A stretch of 49,201 bases of DNA from G963674665 sp964609625 (GTDB taxonomy: Bacteria > Desulfobacterota > Desulfovibrionia > Desulfovibrionales > Desulfovibrionaceae): NCBI GenBank assembly GCA_964609625.1, contig CAZSRS010000033.1, positions 1 to 49,201 of the forward strand, given 5' to 3'. Below the pieces are notes generated by a model, which worked only from the letters and a program-made list of their open reading frames with translations, had not been told where the DNA came from and did not search any database. Of the stretch, positions 40,522-48,789 are shown one piece after another. The translations under genes and the position numbers were made by a program. Within the stretch, counting starts at the first letter, position 1, and each line of letters starts with the position of its first letter.

Positions 40522-42608
40522 AGTTCGCCTTGCGTGAAGCCTTTGCCAAGGCGCCCACGGGATTGTGTCTGATCAGCCTCGGAGGGCGGCTTCTGGAGGC
40601 CAACCCCGCCCTGGCCGACATCCTGGGCTATGAAGATGTCCAGGCCCTTACGGCCGCCGTGAAAGACGTGGGCAGGGATATCCTCCTGTCGCCGGAGCTG
40701 TTCGCCACGCTGCTCTCCAGACTCTACAGCGATGGGAACGCCAAACTACCACAAACGCAGGTGCGCCACCGCCAGGGGCGCGAGTGCTGGGTCTGCCTGG
40801 ACGCCAGGCTTCTACCGCCGGAAACCCCATCAAAAGATGAAAAGGGAGCGCTCCTCGACCCCCTGATCATGCTGGCTGTCACCGACATCACGGAACCCAT
40901 CGGGCTGGCCAACCATGAACGTCGTGAAAACCAGCGCTACAAGTCTCTCTATGAAAACACGGCAGAGGCGCTGTTCCTCTGTGACGCCGGCGGCACGCTC
41001 CTGCTGGGCAACGACGCCTTGGCCAGGCTTTTCGGCTTCGATTCATTCCAGGAGTTCAAAGCAAGTCATCTTACCCTGCCCGACGTGCTTCTCGAACCCA
41101 CCCGCTTTGGCCAGCTCTTGCAGGAGCTGGGCAGGGACGCCAACGGCTCGCGCTTCGAAACCCAGGTGTTGCAGCGGGGCGGTGGCAATGTCTGGGTAGG
41201 CATCAGCGCCAACCTGGCGCACGACCTGACCGGCCAGGCCGCGCTCATCCACGGTGCCCTCCATGACATCAGCGAACAGAAAAGCCTCGAGGCCAGGCTG
41301 TTGCGCGAGGGCTACCGCGACTCCCTCACTGGGCTGGCCAACCGGACCATGTTCCTGAACCTGCTGGATAAATCCGTGGCCAGAGCCAGACGTCGCGAAA
41401 GCTATTCCTTTGCCTTGGTGGCCTTGTCCCTGGACAGCTTCAGGATGATCAAACAAAGTCTGGGGCGTAGCGTGGCCGAAGAAACCCTCGCGGCAGTGGC
41501 GGCTGTCCTGGTGGAGACCCTGCGCACCGAGGATACCTGCGCCAGACTGGGTGTCAGCGAGTTCGGCCTACTGCTCTCCGACGTCTTTTCCGCGGCCGAC
41601 GCAGTGCGGATCATCGAACGCATCAATCAGATACTGGCAGTGCCGCTGCGTATCCTGGGGCACGAAGTATTCGCCCACTTGAGCTCCGGTATAGTGCTCT
41701 ACGACAAGCGCTATCAAAGCTCGGAAGCCATGCTCGACGACGCCGACACGGCCATGTATCGGGCCAAGGCCGACCCCATACGCAGTTTTGCCGTGTTCAT
41801 CGAGGAAATGCAGCACCAGGCAACGGCCCGCTTGCAGGCGGAAACCGATCTGCGCAAGGCCCTCGAGCAGCGCGAGTTCACCCTCTACTTCCAGCCGATC
41901 ATCTCGGTGCGACGCGGTGAAATCTCCGCGGTCGAGGCCTTGATACGATGGAACAGGCCCAACTACGGCATCGTGCCCCCGGACCGTTTCGTCTCGCTGC
42001 TCGAAGAGACAGCCCTGATCCTGCCCGCGGGGCAATGGGTGCTCCGCGAGGCCTGCCGACAGCTCAAGCAATGGCAAGACTTCTTTCCAGCGCACTCCGA
42101 ACTCGCGGTCAGTGTGAACCTCTCGCCACGGCAATTGGAACACGACTCCCTTCTCGACGACATCCGGGAAGCAGTGGCCACGTCTGGATTGCGCCCCCAG
42201 CACCTCAAGCTCGAAATCACCGAAGCCATGTTCATCAAGCATCCGGAAAGAGCCCTGGACAAGCTCCTGCAGCTCAGGGAGTTCGGAGTGAGCATCAGTA
42301 TCGACGATTTCGGCACGGGCTATTCCTCGCTGGCCTACCTGCACAAAATCCCAGCCGACGTGCTGAAGATAGACAAATCCTTCATCCATGCCATTCGTGC
42401 CAATACTGATGGAGAGGCCATCGTACGCGCCATCGTGGCCCTGGCCCACACCATGGGCAAGAGCGTGGTTGCCGAAGGCGTTGAAACATCGCAGCAGTTG
42501 TCCTTTCTCATGCAGTTACACTGCGAATATGTGCAGGGGTACTACTTTTCGAAACCACTGCCCCCTTCCGAGATCAAGAATCTCATTGAACGTGGACTTG
42601 AACCCTGA
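40515..42608 (+). CDS. PAS-PAS-GGDEF(degenerate)-EAL cyclic di-GMP phosphodiesterase
   Basis: 697 aa, cytosolic. Two PAS modules (about residues 5-130 and 140-260), then a GGDEF-fold domain (265-430) whose signature reads GVSEF in RLGVSEFGLLLSD, so diguanylate cyclase activity is not expected. The EAL domain (about 445-690) has all key residues: VEALIRWN, SVNLSPRQL, LEITEAMF, IDDFGTGYSSLAYL, VLKIDKSFI, VAEGVET and VQGYYFSKPLP. It should hydrolyse cyclic di-GMP, with PAS and the pseudo-GGDEF as sensors. The ATG lies inside the last codons of the DUF2207 gene (7-base overlap), indicating translational coupling of the two genes. Confidence 0.93.
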   Translation: MVEFALREAFAKAPTGLCLISLGGRLLEANPALADILGYEDVQALTAAVKDVGRDILLSPELFATLLSRLYSDGNAKLPQTQVRHRQGRECWVCLDARLLPPETPSKDEKGALLDPLIMLAVTDITEPIGLANHERRENQRYKSLYENTAEALFLCDAGGTLLLGNDALARLFGFDSFQEFKASHLTLPDVLLEPTRFGQLLQELGRDANGSRFETQVLQRGGGNVWVGISANLAHDLTGQAALIHGALHDISEQKSLEARLLREGYRDSLTGLANRTMFLNLLDKSVARARRRESYSFALVALSLDSFRMIKQSLGRSVAEETLAAVAAVLVETLRTEDTCARLGVSEFGLLLSDVFSAADAVRIIERINQILAVPLRILGHEVFAHLSSGIVLYDKRYQSSEAMLDDADTAMYRAKADPIRSFAVFIEEMQHQATARLQAETDLRKALEQREFTLYFQPIISVRRGEISAVEALIRWNRPNYGIVPPDRFVSLLEETALILPAGQWVLREACRQLKQWQDFFPAHSELAVSVNLSPRQLEHDSLLDDIREAVATSGLRPQHLKLEITEAMFIKHPERALDKLLQLREFGVSISIDDFGTGYSSLAYLHKIPADVLKIDKSFIHAIRANTDGEAIVRAIVALAHTMGKSVVAEGVETSQQLSFLMQLHCEYVQGYYFSKPLPPSEIKNLIERGLEP

Positions 42609-42798
42609 TAGACATCACTGTACTGTTCTGAAGCAGGCTCGCGGGATAGGATCGCCCATGCGCGCCACCTGGAGGAGGAGGCAACTCGTGACGCAGGACC
42701 CTGCCGGCTTGCGGCATTGTTTACAACTAACCGCATTGGACCGTTGCTGTTCAGAACACGCCTGGTTCATTTCCATACCAGCGTCAGCATAAAAACGG

Positions 42799-44334
42799 AT
42801 GTTCCGCATGAAAGATGTGAAGGAAACCACCAGCGACAGTCAAATCCAGACCTACCTGGAGAAGCTCGTCAAACTCAAGGAGCGTAAACTGCTCAAGGAA
42901 GTTCTGGAGCAGGAAATGCTGCTGACCTTTATCCGCGCCAACATGGAGCGCATCGACGAGTTCCCGTTGCTCGAAACGGAACAAAACGGACTGATCAAGC
43001 TCCTGAGTTTTCGCGCCCAGGATCACCCTTGCCAGCAACATGTCAAAGCCTGGCTCAACGACTTCCTCAACAGCCTGACCCACTACTCCAAACCCCTGGC
43101 CTCCAGCGAGGGGGACGAGCAGGAGCGCACCAGGGACGAGCTGCTCCACGCGGAAAAAATCCTCATCCAATGCATCCAGGGTGTGGTGTACGCCATCAGC
43201 CTCGCCAAGGACAATCTCGGCGCGGCCATAGTCGGCACCTTCGGAGCTGGGGTATTGGGCGATCTGCAGGAAATCACCAAGACCGTCGAGCCCGACGATT
43301 CATTCTGGCGCGCGGTCATCGACCGCTTCATCAGGCAGCGTATCGCGGATGGTTTCGCTGAAATCATCAAGGACAAGAAATATACCCTGAGCAAGGATGA
43401 AAACCTCTTGGTGCTCAGATTCCACCTGGACCACATCATCCAACTGGGCGGAGGAGGCGCGGTCGAAGTTGAACGCACCCGCATCCAGAAAGCCTTTGAA
43501 GAGACTATCACCACTCCTGAAGGTCGTAACGTGTTGCGCAGCATGAAAGAACTCCTGCAGCGACAGAAAAACGAACCTTTTCTTGAAGGCCTGTCACCTG
43601 AGCTTCGGGAATTGGCCATGCAGATCGTCTGCATAGATGCCACCGCGAAAAAACTCTGCCAGATGCGTGAAGAGCGCAAGAACACTCCGCCACCCGCGCA
43701 GCTCATCGTGAACGACGAGCAAGCCGGCGGCCCTTCACCCATCGCGATGGAAAACTTCCTGGAACGCCAAATTGTGGCCATGACCGTGGGCGCCGGCATG
43801 GCCACGAGCATTTTCCGCGCCGACCTGCTGCGCGCGGCCAAGGAACTCAGCGGCCAGACACTCAAGACCTTCGAGGATAGCATCGGCAACCTCGAACGCC
43901 CCCGCATGCCTTCGGCACTTCTGCTGCTCCTGGAAATCTACTTCAACTCCTCCCTGCGGGACATGGCCGAAGAAGACGCCGGCAAGCTGTTGATCAGGAC
44001 GCTGCGCGCGAAACGGGTTTCCAGACAGTCGGTACTTGCCCTGGCCGACAATGGCTTGAATCGCATTCGGCAAAAGAAATTCTTCCGTGACGATCCCTCG
44101 AATCCGGACTGCCTCCTGTTCATTGCCAACAACGCAGCTGAATTGCAGAAAATGTTCTCCCTCTTCCAGTTGGAGCAGGATCTCGTTCGAGACCTGCTGA
44201 CCCTCTGGCGGGAGTCCCTGCCCAAGGTCGAGGTGCTGGTGGCGTTGAACCTGAAGCAACTTGCCAAGGTGACGACCAACCTGCCCCAGCGCGTTGCCGG
44301 CATCCTTTCCCGCTTCGGTATCGCCGTTCGGTGA
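42799..44334 (+). CDS. Hypothetical helical protein (511 aa)
   Basis: Unrecognised. It begins MFRMKDVKETTSDSQIQTYL and is mostly charged amphipathic helix (LEKLVKLKERKLLKEVLEQE near the N-terminus). One Gly-rich hydrophobic patch, LGAAIVGTFGAGVLGDL, lies near residue 145. An EGRNVLRSMKELLQRQKNEP segment and a C-terminal set of helical repeats follow (SALLLLLEIYFNSSLRDMA, VLALADNGLNRIRQKKFF, LLFIANNAAELQKMFSLF), perhaps ARM/HEAT-like. There is no signal peptide, Walker motif or catalytic signature. The ribosome site is weak; ATG at codon 4 is an alternative. It lies 190 bases after the EAL gene and could share its promoter. Confidence 0.78.
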   Translation: MFRMKDVKETTSDSQIQTYLEKLVKLKERKLLKEVLEQEMLLTFIRANMERIDEFPLLETEQNGLIKLLSFRAQDHPCQQHVKAWLNDFLNSLTHYSKPLASSEGDEQERTRDELLHAEKILIQCIQGVVYAISLAKDNLGAAIVGTFGAGVLGDLQEITKTVEPDDSFWRAVIDRFIRQRIADGFAEIIKDKKYTLSKDENLLVLRFHLDHIIQLGGGGAVEVERTRIQKAFEETITTPEGRNVLRSMKELLQRQKNEPFLEGLSPELRELAMQIVCIDATAKKLCQMREERKNTPPPAQLIVNDEQAGGPSPIAMENFLERQIVAMTVGAGMATSIFRADLLRAAKELSGQTLKTFEDSIGNLERPRMPSALLLLLEIYFNSSLRDMAEEDAGKLLIRTLRAKRVSRQSVLALADNGLNRIRQKKFFRDDPSNPDCLLFIANNAAELQKMFSLFQLEQDLVRDLLTLWRESLPKVEVLVALNLKQLAKVTTNLPQRVAGILSRFGIAVR

Positions 44335-44439
44335 CATGTTTTTCCGCCACGGGCAGTGAAAAGACAGCAGAGCGCAATCCCCGAAAAACCGAAGCAGACA
44401 CATAACTCTGGTTATGAACGAAACCAAAGCCCTGCGCTG

Positions 44440-44469
44440 TTGACATCATTTCGAACTATCAAGTATAGT
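44440..44469 (+). promoter_or_regulatory. Sigma-70 promoter of the 66-aa exported protein gene
   Basis: A perfect TTGACA (44440-44445) and TATAGT (44464-44469) are 18 bases apart. Transcription would start near 44476, leaving an approximately 165-base leader before the ATG. Confidence 0.7.
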
Positions 44470-44475
44470 GGAGAT

Positions 44476-44642
44476 GTAACCGCGCAGAAGTTCGTGGCCG
44501 GAAAACCCGGTACGACGTCATGGTGTCGGAACCGCCCGAAGTTTCACGCTCGGGCGACCAGTGGAGTGGTATTGGAATGTTTCACATCCTGGAGGGGTGG
44601 TCGGGTAGATTTGCCCGCAAACGAAGCAATGGAGGAATCATT
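44476..44642 (+). promoter_or_regulatory. Structured 5' leader
   Basis: Three potential hairpins lie in the leader: GCCGG-AAAAC-CCGGT (44499-44513), CGCCCGA...TCGGGCG (about 44533-44556) and CGGG...CCCG (about 44603-44618). It does not match a riboswitch class I can recall. It may affect stability or translation of the small exported protein. Confidence 0.4.
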
Positions 44643-44843
44643 ATGAAAAAGCTCATCGCCATTCTCGGGGCCTTTGCCCTCGTCGTTGCCGTCAGTACCG
44701 CAGCCATCGCCGCCGACAACGTCTGTCAGCAACGCAAGGCCGACATCGTTGACGTCGCTCCCAAGAAAGACATCGTCAACACCATCACGGAATGCGACGC
44801 CGCCAAGAAGGCTGCCGCCGACTACCTGAGCAAGAATCAATAA
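44643..44843 (+). CDS. Small secreted protein with two Cys (66 aa)
   Basis: ATG with GGAGG 7 bases upstream. A textbook signal peptide (MKKLIAILGAFALVVAVSTA, AIAA) leaves a mature peptide of about 42 residues: ADNVCQQRKADIVDVAPKKD, then IVNTITECDAAKKAAADYLS and KNQ. Two Cys could form one disulphide. The gene is monocistronic, with its own promoter, leader and terminator, which suggests high and independently regulated expression. No family was recognised. Confidence 0.8.
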   Translation: MKKLIAILGAFALVVAVSTAAIAADNVCQQRKADIVDVAPKKDIVNTITECDAAKKAAADYLSKNQ

Positions 44844-44863
44844 CACCCGTCTTCGTTTTCACC

Positions 44864-44896
44864 GAAGCCGGGGGCTACGGCCTCCGGCTTTTTTTT
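44864..44896 (+). terminator. Rho-independent terminator
   Basis: AAGCCGGGGGC, a short loop, then GGCCTCCGGCTT followed by eight T. It is a strong GC stem with a U-tract, placed 20 bases after the stop of the 66-aa gene. On the other strand it also ends close to the AbrB-type gene. Confidence 0.85.
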
Positions 44897-44908
44897 CATC
44901 CGCCCCAT

Positions 44909-45226
44909 TCACCCGGCCAACAGTCCGAGTATTTTTCGACGCTCCGCCGGTCGCATGGTCGCGCCGCTGATGACCGATTCCCCATCCCCCTCCGCTTCCG
45001 GAGCCGCACAGTCCGCTCCGTCGAAGATCCTGGTCTCTTCCGAGACCAGGACGGACATCGGGCTGAAATCCGAGGCCCCAAGCCCTGAACCCGCGGGGGG
45101 GCGCAGCAACAACCCGCCGGACTTCGGTTCGGCCACCAGTTCCATGCCGGGGGCGATACCCAGCTGCCGACGCAGTCTGCCGGGAATGGTCACCCTGCCC
45201 TGTCTGTCCACACTGAGTCGCAACAT
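44909..45226 (-). CDS. AbrB/MazE/SpoVT-type DNA-binding regulator
   Basis: 105 aa. ATG with AGGAG 7 bases upstream. The N-terminal swapped-hairpin domain is MLRLSVDRQGRVTIPGRLRR, then QLGIAPGMELVAEP, the classic 'GRVxIPxxLRxxLGIxxG' signature. The C-terminal half (from residue 45) is acidic and Gly/Ser-rich (VLVSEETRIFDGADCAAPEAE, then ERRKILGLLAG) and has no known fold. It may act as a dimeric transcription regulator. There is no toxin gene next to it, so an antitoxin role is not supported. It converges with the 66-aa secreted protein gene. Confidence 0.85.
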   Translation of the reverse strand: MLRLSVDRQGRVTIPGRLRRQLGIAPGMELVAEPKSGGLLLRPPAGSGLGASDFSPMSVLVSEETRIFDGADCAAPEAEGDGESVISGATMRPAERRKILGLLAG

Positions 45227-45614
45227 GACATACTCCTCTCCCCGAGCAACCGGGCTAAAAGGCCTCGGGTCCCTGTGCTGCCTCCACAACAGCGCAAGGA
45301 CCCGAGAATTGCATTGGGCTTGATGTAATTATTGGCATAAAGTCCAAAAAAAGTCTAGAGAAAAAACAATTTCAAAGCGGGTTGGATCCGCAACACGGGC
45401 AATGACAAGGCCGGTGCACCCTGATCCAGATTCATGCCTGCCTCGGACTGCACTGCCCACGGTCTCAATCCAGTTGCAGTCTGACCACGTCCTGTGTTTT
45501 TAATTGCCGAGGCTTGGCGAGAACGCGATTTCATCAGGTCCTACGCGGGCTTCGCTCGCGGCACGGCATCCTGCCACGCGATACCAAGTTGCTCTCTTCG
45601 ATGGCAACGAGGTA
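45227..45614. other. Intergenic region between lemA and the AbrB-type gene
   Basis: About 390 bases. The part next to the AbrB-type gene is AT-rich (AAAAAAAGTCTAGAGAAAAAA near 45347-45367, quoted in part) and should hold its promoter. The part next to lemA carries copy 2 of the dispersed repeat, which abuts the lemA stop. No gene was found. Confidence 0.5.
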
Positions 45615-45619
45615 TCAGA
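45504..45619 (+). repeat. Dispersed ~115-bp intergenic repeat, copy 2 (REP-like)
   Basis: Matches the reverse complement of 1729-1843 along its length (see copy 1), sharing the GCGGGCTTCGCTCGCGGC hairpin core. Its right end touches the lemA stop codon (45615), so it may also act in the 3' end of the lemA transcript. Confidence 0.65.
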
Positions 45620-46169
45620 ATCTGACAACAGGAACTATCCGCTCGGCTGGCTCTTCCATCTCGAAGTAATCGGCCTTGCTGAACCTGAATATGGACGCTA
45701 CGATATTGCTGGGAAAAGACTCCACGAGGATGTTCATGTTCCTGACGCACCCGTTGTAGTAGCGCCTGGCCATTTCGATGGTACCTTCAATTTCTGCGAG
45801 GGCGTTTTGCAGCTCGACGAAGTTCTGGTTGGCCTTGAGATCCGGATAGGCCTCGGCAACGGCGAAGAGCCGCCCAAGAGCCTGGGAAAGCAACCCCTCC
45901 GCCCTGGACTTACCGTCCATTTCCTGGGCCTGCTGGGCCTGGACTCTGTATTTTGTCACGTTTTCCAGAAGCTCCCGCTCGTGCCCCACATAGCCTTTGA
46001 CCGTCTCCACCAGGTTGGGAACGAGGTCGGCGCGTTTTTTCAATTGCACGTCGATACCACTCCAGCCCTCTTCCACCAGATTGCGGTTGCGTACCAGCCT
46101 GTTGTAGATGCGAACGAACCAGAGCGCCAGCAAGGCGAGAAGGATGGCACCGGAAACAAAGGTCACCAT
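45615..46169 (-). CDS. lemA: LemA family protein
   Basis: 184 aa. ATG with GAGGAG 9 bases upstream. One N-terminal membrane anchor (VSGAILLALLALWFVRIY) is followed by the LemA helical bundle: NRLVRNRNLVEEGWSGIDVQ, LKKRADLVPNLVETVKGYV, then LSQALGRLFAVAEAYPDLKANQNF and YYNGCVRNMNILVESFPSNIVA. LemA proteins are membrane-anchored helical bundles of unclear function. The frame upstream of this ATG is rejected because it overlaps the cheX leader and lacks a ribosome site. The usual partner, a DUF2207 protein, is encoded at 38590-40521. Confidence 0.93.
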   Translation of the reverse strand: MVTFVSGAILLALLALWFVRIYNRLVRNRNLVEEGWSGIDVQLKKRADLVPNLVETVKGYVGHERELLENVTKYRVQAQQAQEMDGKSRAEGLLSQALGRLFAVAEAYPDLKANQNFVELQNALAEIEGTIEMARRYYNGCVRNMNILVESFPSNIVASIFRFSKADYFEMEEPAERIVPVVRF

Positions 46170-46482
46170 GGTGAAGCACTCCTCAGTGTTTTCCCATGCC
46201 GGGGCACAAGCCCGCGATGCGTCCGGCAATGGCATTGGGTCGGTTCGCTTCCTTCTACCTGCTCCCTGCCCTTCCCGCAAGTAACCATCACCCCTGCTGC
46301 CCCTGTAACGCCCCAAGCAGGGCGGCTTCGCATATCCGTGCCAACTGCTTGTAACACAGAGCCGTTCGGGCTATTGCCTTTTTGTGCGCGCACAAGACGA
46401 TGCTCCAGGTCGTCAGGATCCAGAATAATCAAAACGCTGAACAGGCGCCACGATACATCCGTGTGGGAGCATGGAGTTGCCA
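46170..46482. other. Divergent region between lemA and cheX with a 14-bp palindrome
   Basis: About 310 bases. It includes a perfect palindrome TTGTGCGCGCACAA (46382-46395), about 88 bases before the cheX ATG, a candidate operator. No gene or clear promoter hexamers were identified. Confidence 0.45.
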
Positions 46483-46962
46483 ATGAAAAAAATGGATGTA
46501 AACGTGATCAACCCCTTTCTCAACGCCGTCATCGACGTGCTCGCCACAATGGCGCAGATCACGCCGGAGCCTGGGAAGCCCTTCATCAAGACCAGCAGGC
46601 TCGCCCAGGGGGACATCACGGGTATCATCGGCATAACCGGCAAGGACAAGGGGACCATCGCCATCACCTTTACCGAGGCCAGCGCCACGGCCATCGTCGG
46701 CAACATGATCGGCGAGAAGGTGGTCGAAGTCGAAGTGCTGCGCGACGGTATAGGCGAAGTGACCAACATGGTCGCGGGGCAGGCCAGACAGGGGCTCGCC
46801 GCCATAGGCATGAAGTATCACGCCTCCATCCCCATGGTGATCGTGGGCAAGAACCATGTCGTCAAGCACATCTCCGAGGGACCCATCCTGGCCATCCCCT
46901 TTACCACGCCCCACGGCCCCCTTACGGTGGAGGTCTGTTTCGGGAGAATCAGCCCCTACTGA
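46483..46962 (+). CDS. cheX: CheX-type chemotaxis phosphatase
   Basis: 159 aa. The ATG at 46483 is preceded by GGAG at 6 bases, better than the ATG four codons upstream. It begins MKKMDVNVINPFLNAVIDVL, the CheX start. The catalytic ExxN motif is in GIGEVTNMVAGQAR (Glu and Asn near residues 90 and 93). The rest has the expected repeated strands (GIIGITGKDKGTIAITF and PMVIVGKNHVV). CheX removes phosphate from CheY-P, resetting chemotaxis. It is in the cytosol. It lies alone with the amino-acid permease downstream (42 bases, maybe co-transcribed). Confidence 0.92.
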   Translation: MKKMDVNVINPFLNAVIDVLATMAQITPEPGKPFIKTSRLAQGDITGIIGITGKDKGTIAITFTEASATAIVGNMIGEKVVEVEVLRDGIGEVTNMVAGQARQGLAAIGMKYHASIPMVIVGKNHVVKHISEGPILAIPFTTPHGPLTVEVCFGRISPY

Positions 46963-47004
46963 CCGTCGCGCCGATTACACGCGCTTAAACGCCAAGGAGG
47001 CGGC

Positions 47005-48225
47005 ATGTCCGAGAGCAAGACCAAGCCCGCGAGTGTCCTGACCATGTCCTGCATGGTCACGGGCAACCTCATCGGTGCGGGCATCCTGGCTCTGCCCGTG
47101 GAAACTGGGCTGGCCGGATTCATCCCCTCCCTTGCCGGCATCCTGGTCATCTGGGCGCTGATGACCGCAACGGCCTTGATCCTGGCCAACCAGAAAAGCC
47201 TTTCCCAACCCTCCGCCGACCTGCCCACTTTTTTTGGACACACCCTGGGCACGGCTGGCAAGTGGTTAGCCACCTGCGCAAACCTGCTCATCCTCTACGG
47301 CCTGCTCGTGGCCTACGCCAGTGGAGCCGCCAACATATTGCAGGGGCTCGGGGGCGCGGCCCTCTCCCTTCCCCTGGCCATGCTACTGTTCTTCATCCCG
47401 GTCACCGCCGTCACCCTTTTCGGTCTGCGAATCGTGGCCAAGGGCAACAACCTGCTCATGCTCCTCATGTGGGGGGCGTTTGTCATCATGGTGGGCATGT
47501 GCTTCCCCCAGGTCGCACTCGAACTGCTGGAACCCATGGACTGGGGCTTTCTGCCCGCCACCCTGCCCGTCATGGCCACGGCCTTCCACTTCCACAACAT
47601 CATCCCCAGCATCTGCCGCGAGATGCACCACGACCAGCGTGCCATACGCCGGGCCATCCTTCTGGGAACCGGCGCCGGCCTCATGATGAACTTGCTCTGG
47701 ATTTTGGTGGTCGCGGGAACACTACCCATGGCGGGCCCCAGCGACACCGTGGTCCCCGGCACCCTGATATACGCTTTCGAAAACAAACTGCCGGCCACCA
47801 TACCCCTGCAGGATATTCTGCGTTCGCCGGTGTTCACCACCGCGGCCGCTGTCTTCGCCCTGGTGGCCATCTGCACCTCATTTCTGGCCAACGGCTCGGC
47901 TCTGCTCAGCTTCATTGGCGATCTCGTCGGACCATCCAGGCACACCCTGACCGCCTGCCTCGCCTTCCTGCCACCATTGCTCGTGGCCATCGTGGATCCG
48001 AGCATATTCCTGGTCGCCATCGATTTGGTCGGCGGTGCGGGTATTGGCCTGCTCTTCGGCATCCTCCCCGGCATACTGCTCTATCGGCAGAGCAGTGGCT
48101 GGCTGCGCGGTGTCGGCGCTTGCATCACCCTCTGCTTCACCTTTGTCCTGCTCATGGAGCTGGGGCAGCAGCTCGGCCTGCTGCACCTGCACCCCTGGGT
48201 GGAGCACTGGACTCCGAGGCGTTGA
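47005..48225 (+). CDS. Aromatic amino-acid permease (HAAAP family)
   Basis: 406 aa with about 11 membrane segments. AAGGAGG precedes the ATG. The N-terminal motif is VTGNLIGAGILALPVETGLAG (family signature NxxGxGxLALP). A conserved AFHFHNIIPSICREMHHDQ segment lies near residue 195, with His-Asn and I-P-x-I-x-x-x. Both match Mtr/TyrP-type tryptophan/tyrosine importers, proton-coupled symporters of the inner membrane. Which aromatic amino acid is carried cannot be told. Confidence 0.93.
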   Translation: MSESKTKPASVLTMSCMVTGNLIGAGILALPVETGLAGFIPSLAGILVIWALMTATALILANQKSLSQPSADLPTFFGHTLGTAGKWLATCANLLILYGLLVAYASGAANILQGLGGAALSLPLAMLLFFIPVTAVTLFGLRIVAKGNNLLMLLMWGAFVIMVGMCFPQVALELLEPMDWGFLPATLPVMATAFHFHNIIPSICREMHHDQRAIRRAILLGTGAGLMMNLLWILVVAGTLPMAGPSDTVVPGTLIYAFENKLPATIPLQDILRSPVFTTAAAVFALVAICTSFLANGSALLSFIGDLVGPSRHTLTACLAFLPPLLVAIVDPSIFLVAIDLVGGAGIGLLFGILPGILLYRQSSGWLRGVGACITLCFTFVLLMELGQQLGLLHLHPWVEHWTPRR

Positions 48226-48247
48226 TCCCGCTGTACCGCCCAGGGCC

Positions 48248-48613
48248 TCACTTCCCCAAGGCCTTGAGGACCTTGTCGAACTTCTCCTGCCTGAGCAGGC
48301 TGAGGCCGAGCAGAAGAGATACGAACGCATCGCCGGGGCGCGTCCGCTTCACGCGTTCGAACTCCACCTGTGCCTGGACCAACTGCCCCGTGAGATACAG
48401 GCAGAGTCCAAGAATCAAACGCGGTGCCTCCTGCTCTGGATTCGCCTTCACATACTCCCTGATCTGCACCACGGCATGTGCGAAGTCTCCCTGCTCAAAG
48501 GCTTTCATGCCGTAAGCCAGCATGACGGGCTGCTCTCCCGGCCAGGCAGGGGCGGACGCTGCATCTGCATACGCCGTGGCAAACAAGGCCTCGCGAAGAT
48601 TAAGCATGCTCAT
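48248..48613 (-). CDS. TPR-like small protein (121 aa)
   Basis: ATG with GAGGAG 7 bases upstream. MSMLNLREALFATAYADAAS, then a helical part: VMLAYGMKAFEQGDFAHAVV, EAPRLILGLCLYLTGQLVQAQ, FVSLLLGLSLLRQEKFDKVL. Two to three TPR-like units are visible. There is no signal peptide. The function is unknown; it may be an interaction adaptor. It converges with the permease gene. Confidence 0.75.
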   Translation of the reverse strand: MSMLNLREALFATAYADAASAPAWPGEQPVMLAYGMKAFEQGDFAHAVVQIREYVKANPEQEAPRLILGLCLYLTGQLVQAQVEFERVKRTRPGDAFVSLLLGLSLLRQEKFDKVLKALGK

Positions 48614-48789
48614 CTTGACACTCCTCGTGCTGAATGATGAAGATAAAAACGTGCTCCGACGCAGGGCAGGAACGATCCCCCCTGCTTGTCCATACACCGG
48701 CAGCGGGAAAAAAGCATCAAGAAACAAGGAGGGCCGCCAAGCTCGCAAGGGCTTGGGAGGCGGTCCGAGATGGCGTGGTAGTTCTTACG

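Noticed and set aside
44476..44642. Cyclic di-GMP (GEMM) riboswitch in the leader of the 66-aa gene
   Set aside because: The conserved GEMM sequence blocks are absent; only generic hairpins are visible.
44909..45226. Antitoxin of a MazEF-type module
   Set aside because: The AbrB fold is present but no toxin-like gene lies next to it on the same strand.
45504..46988. 494-codon plus-strand frame across lemA and cheX
   Set aside because: Covers lemA in antisense and cheX out of frame; it starts inside the dispersed repeat.
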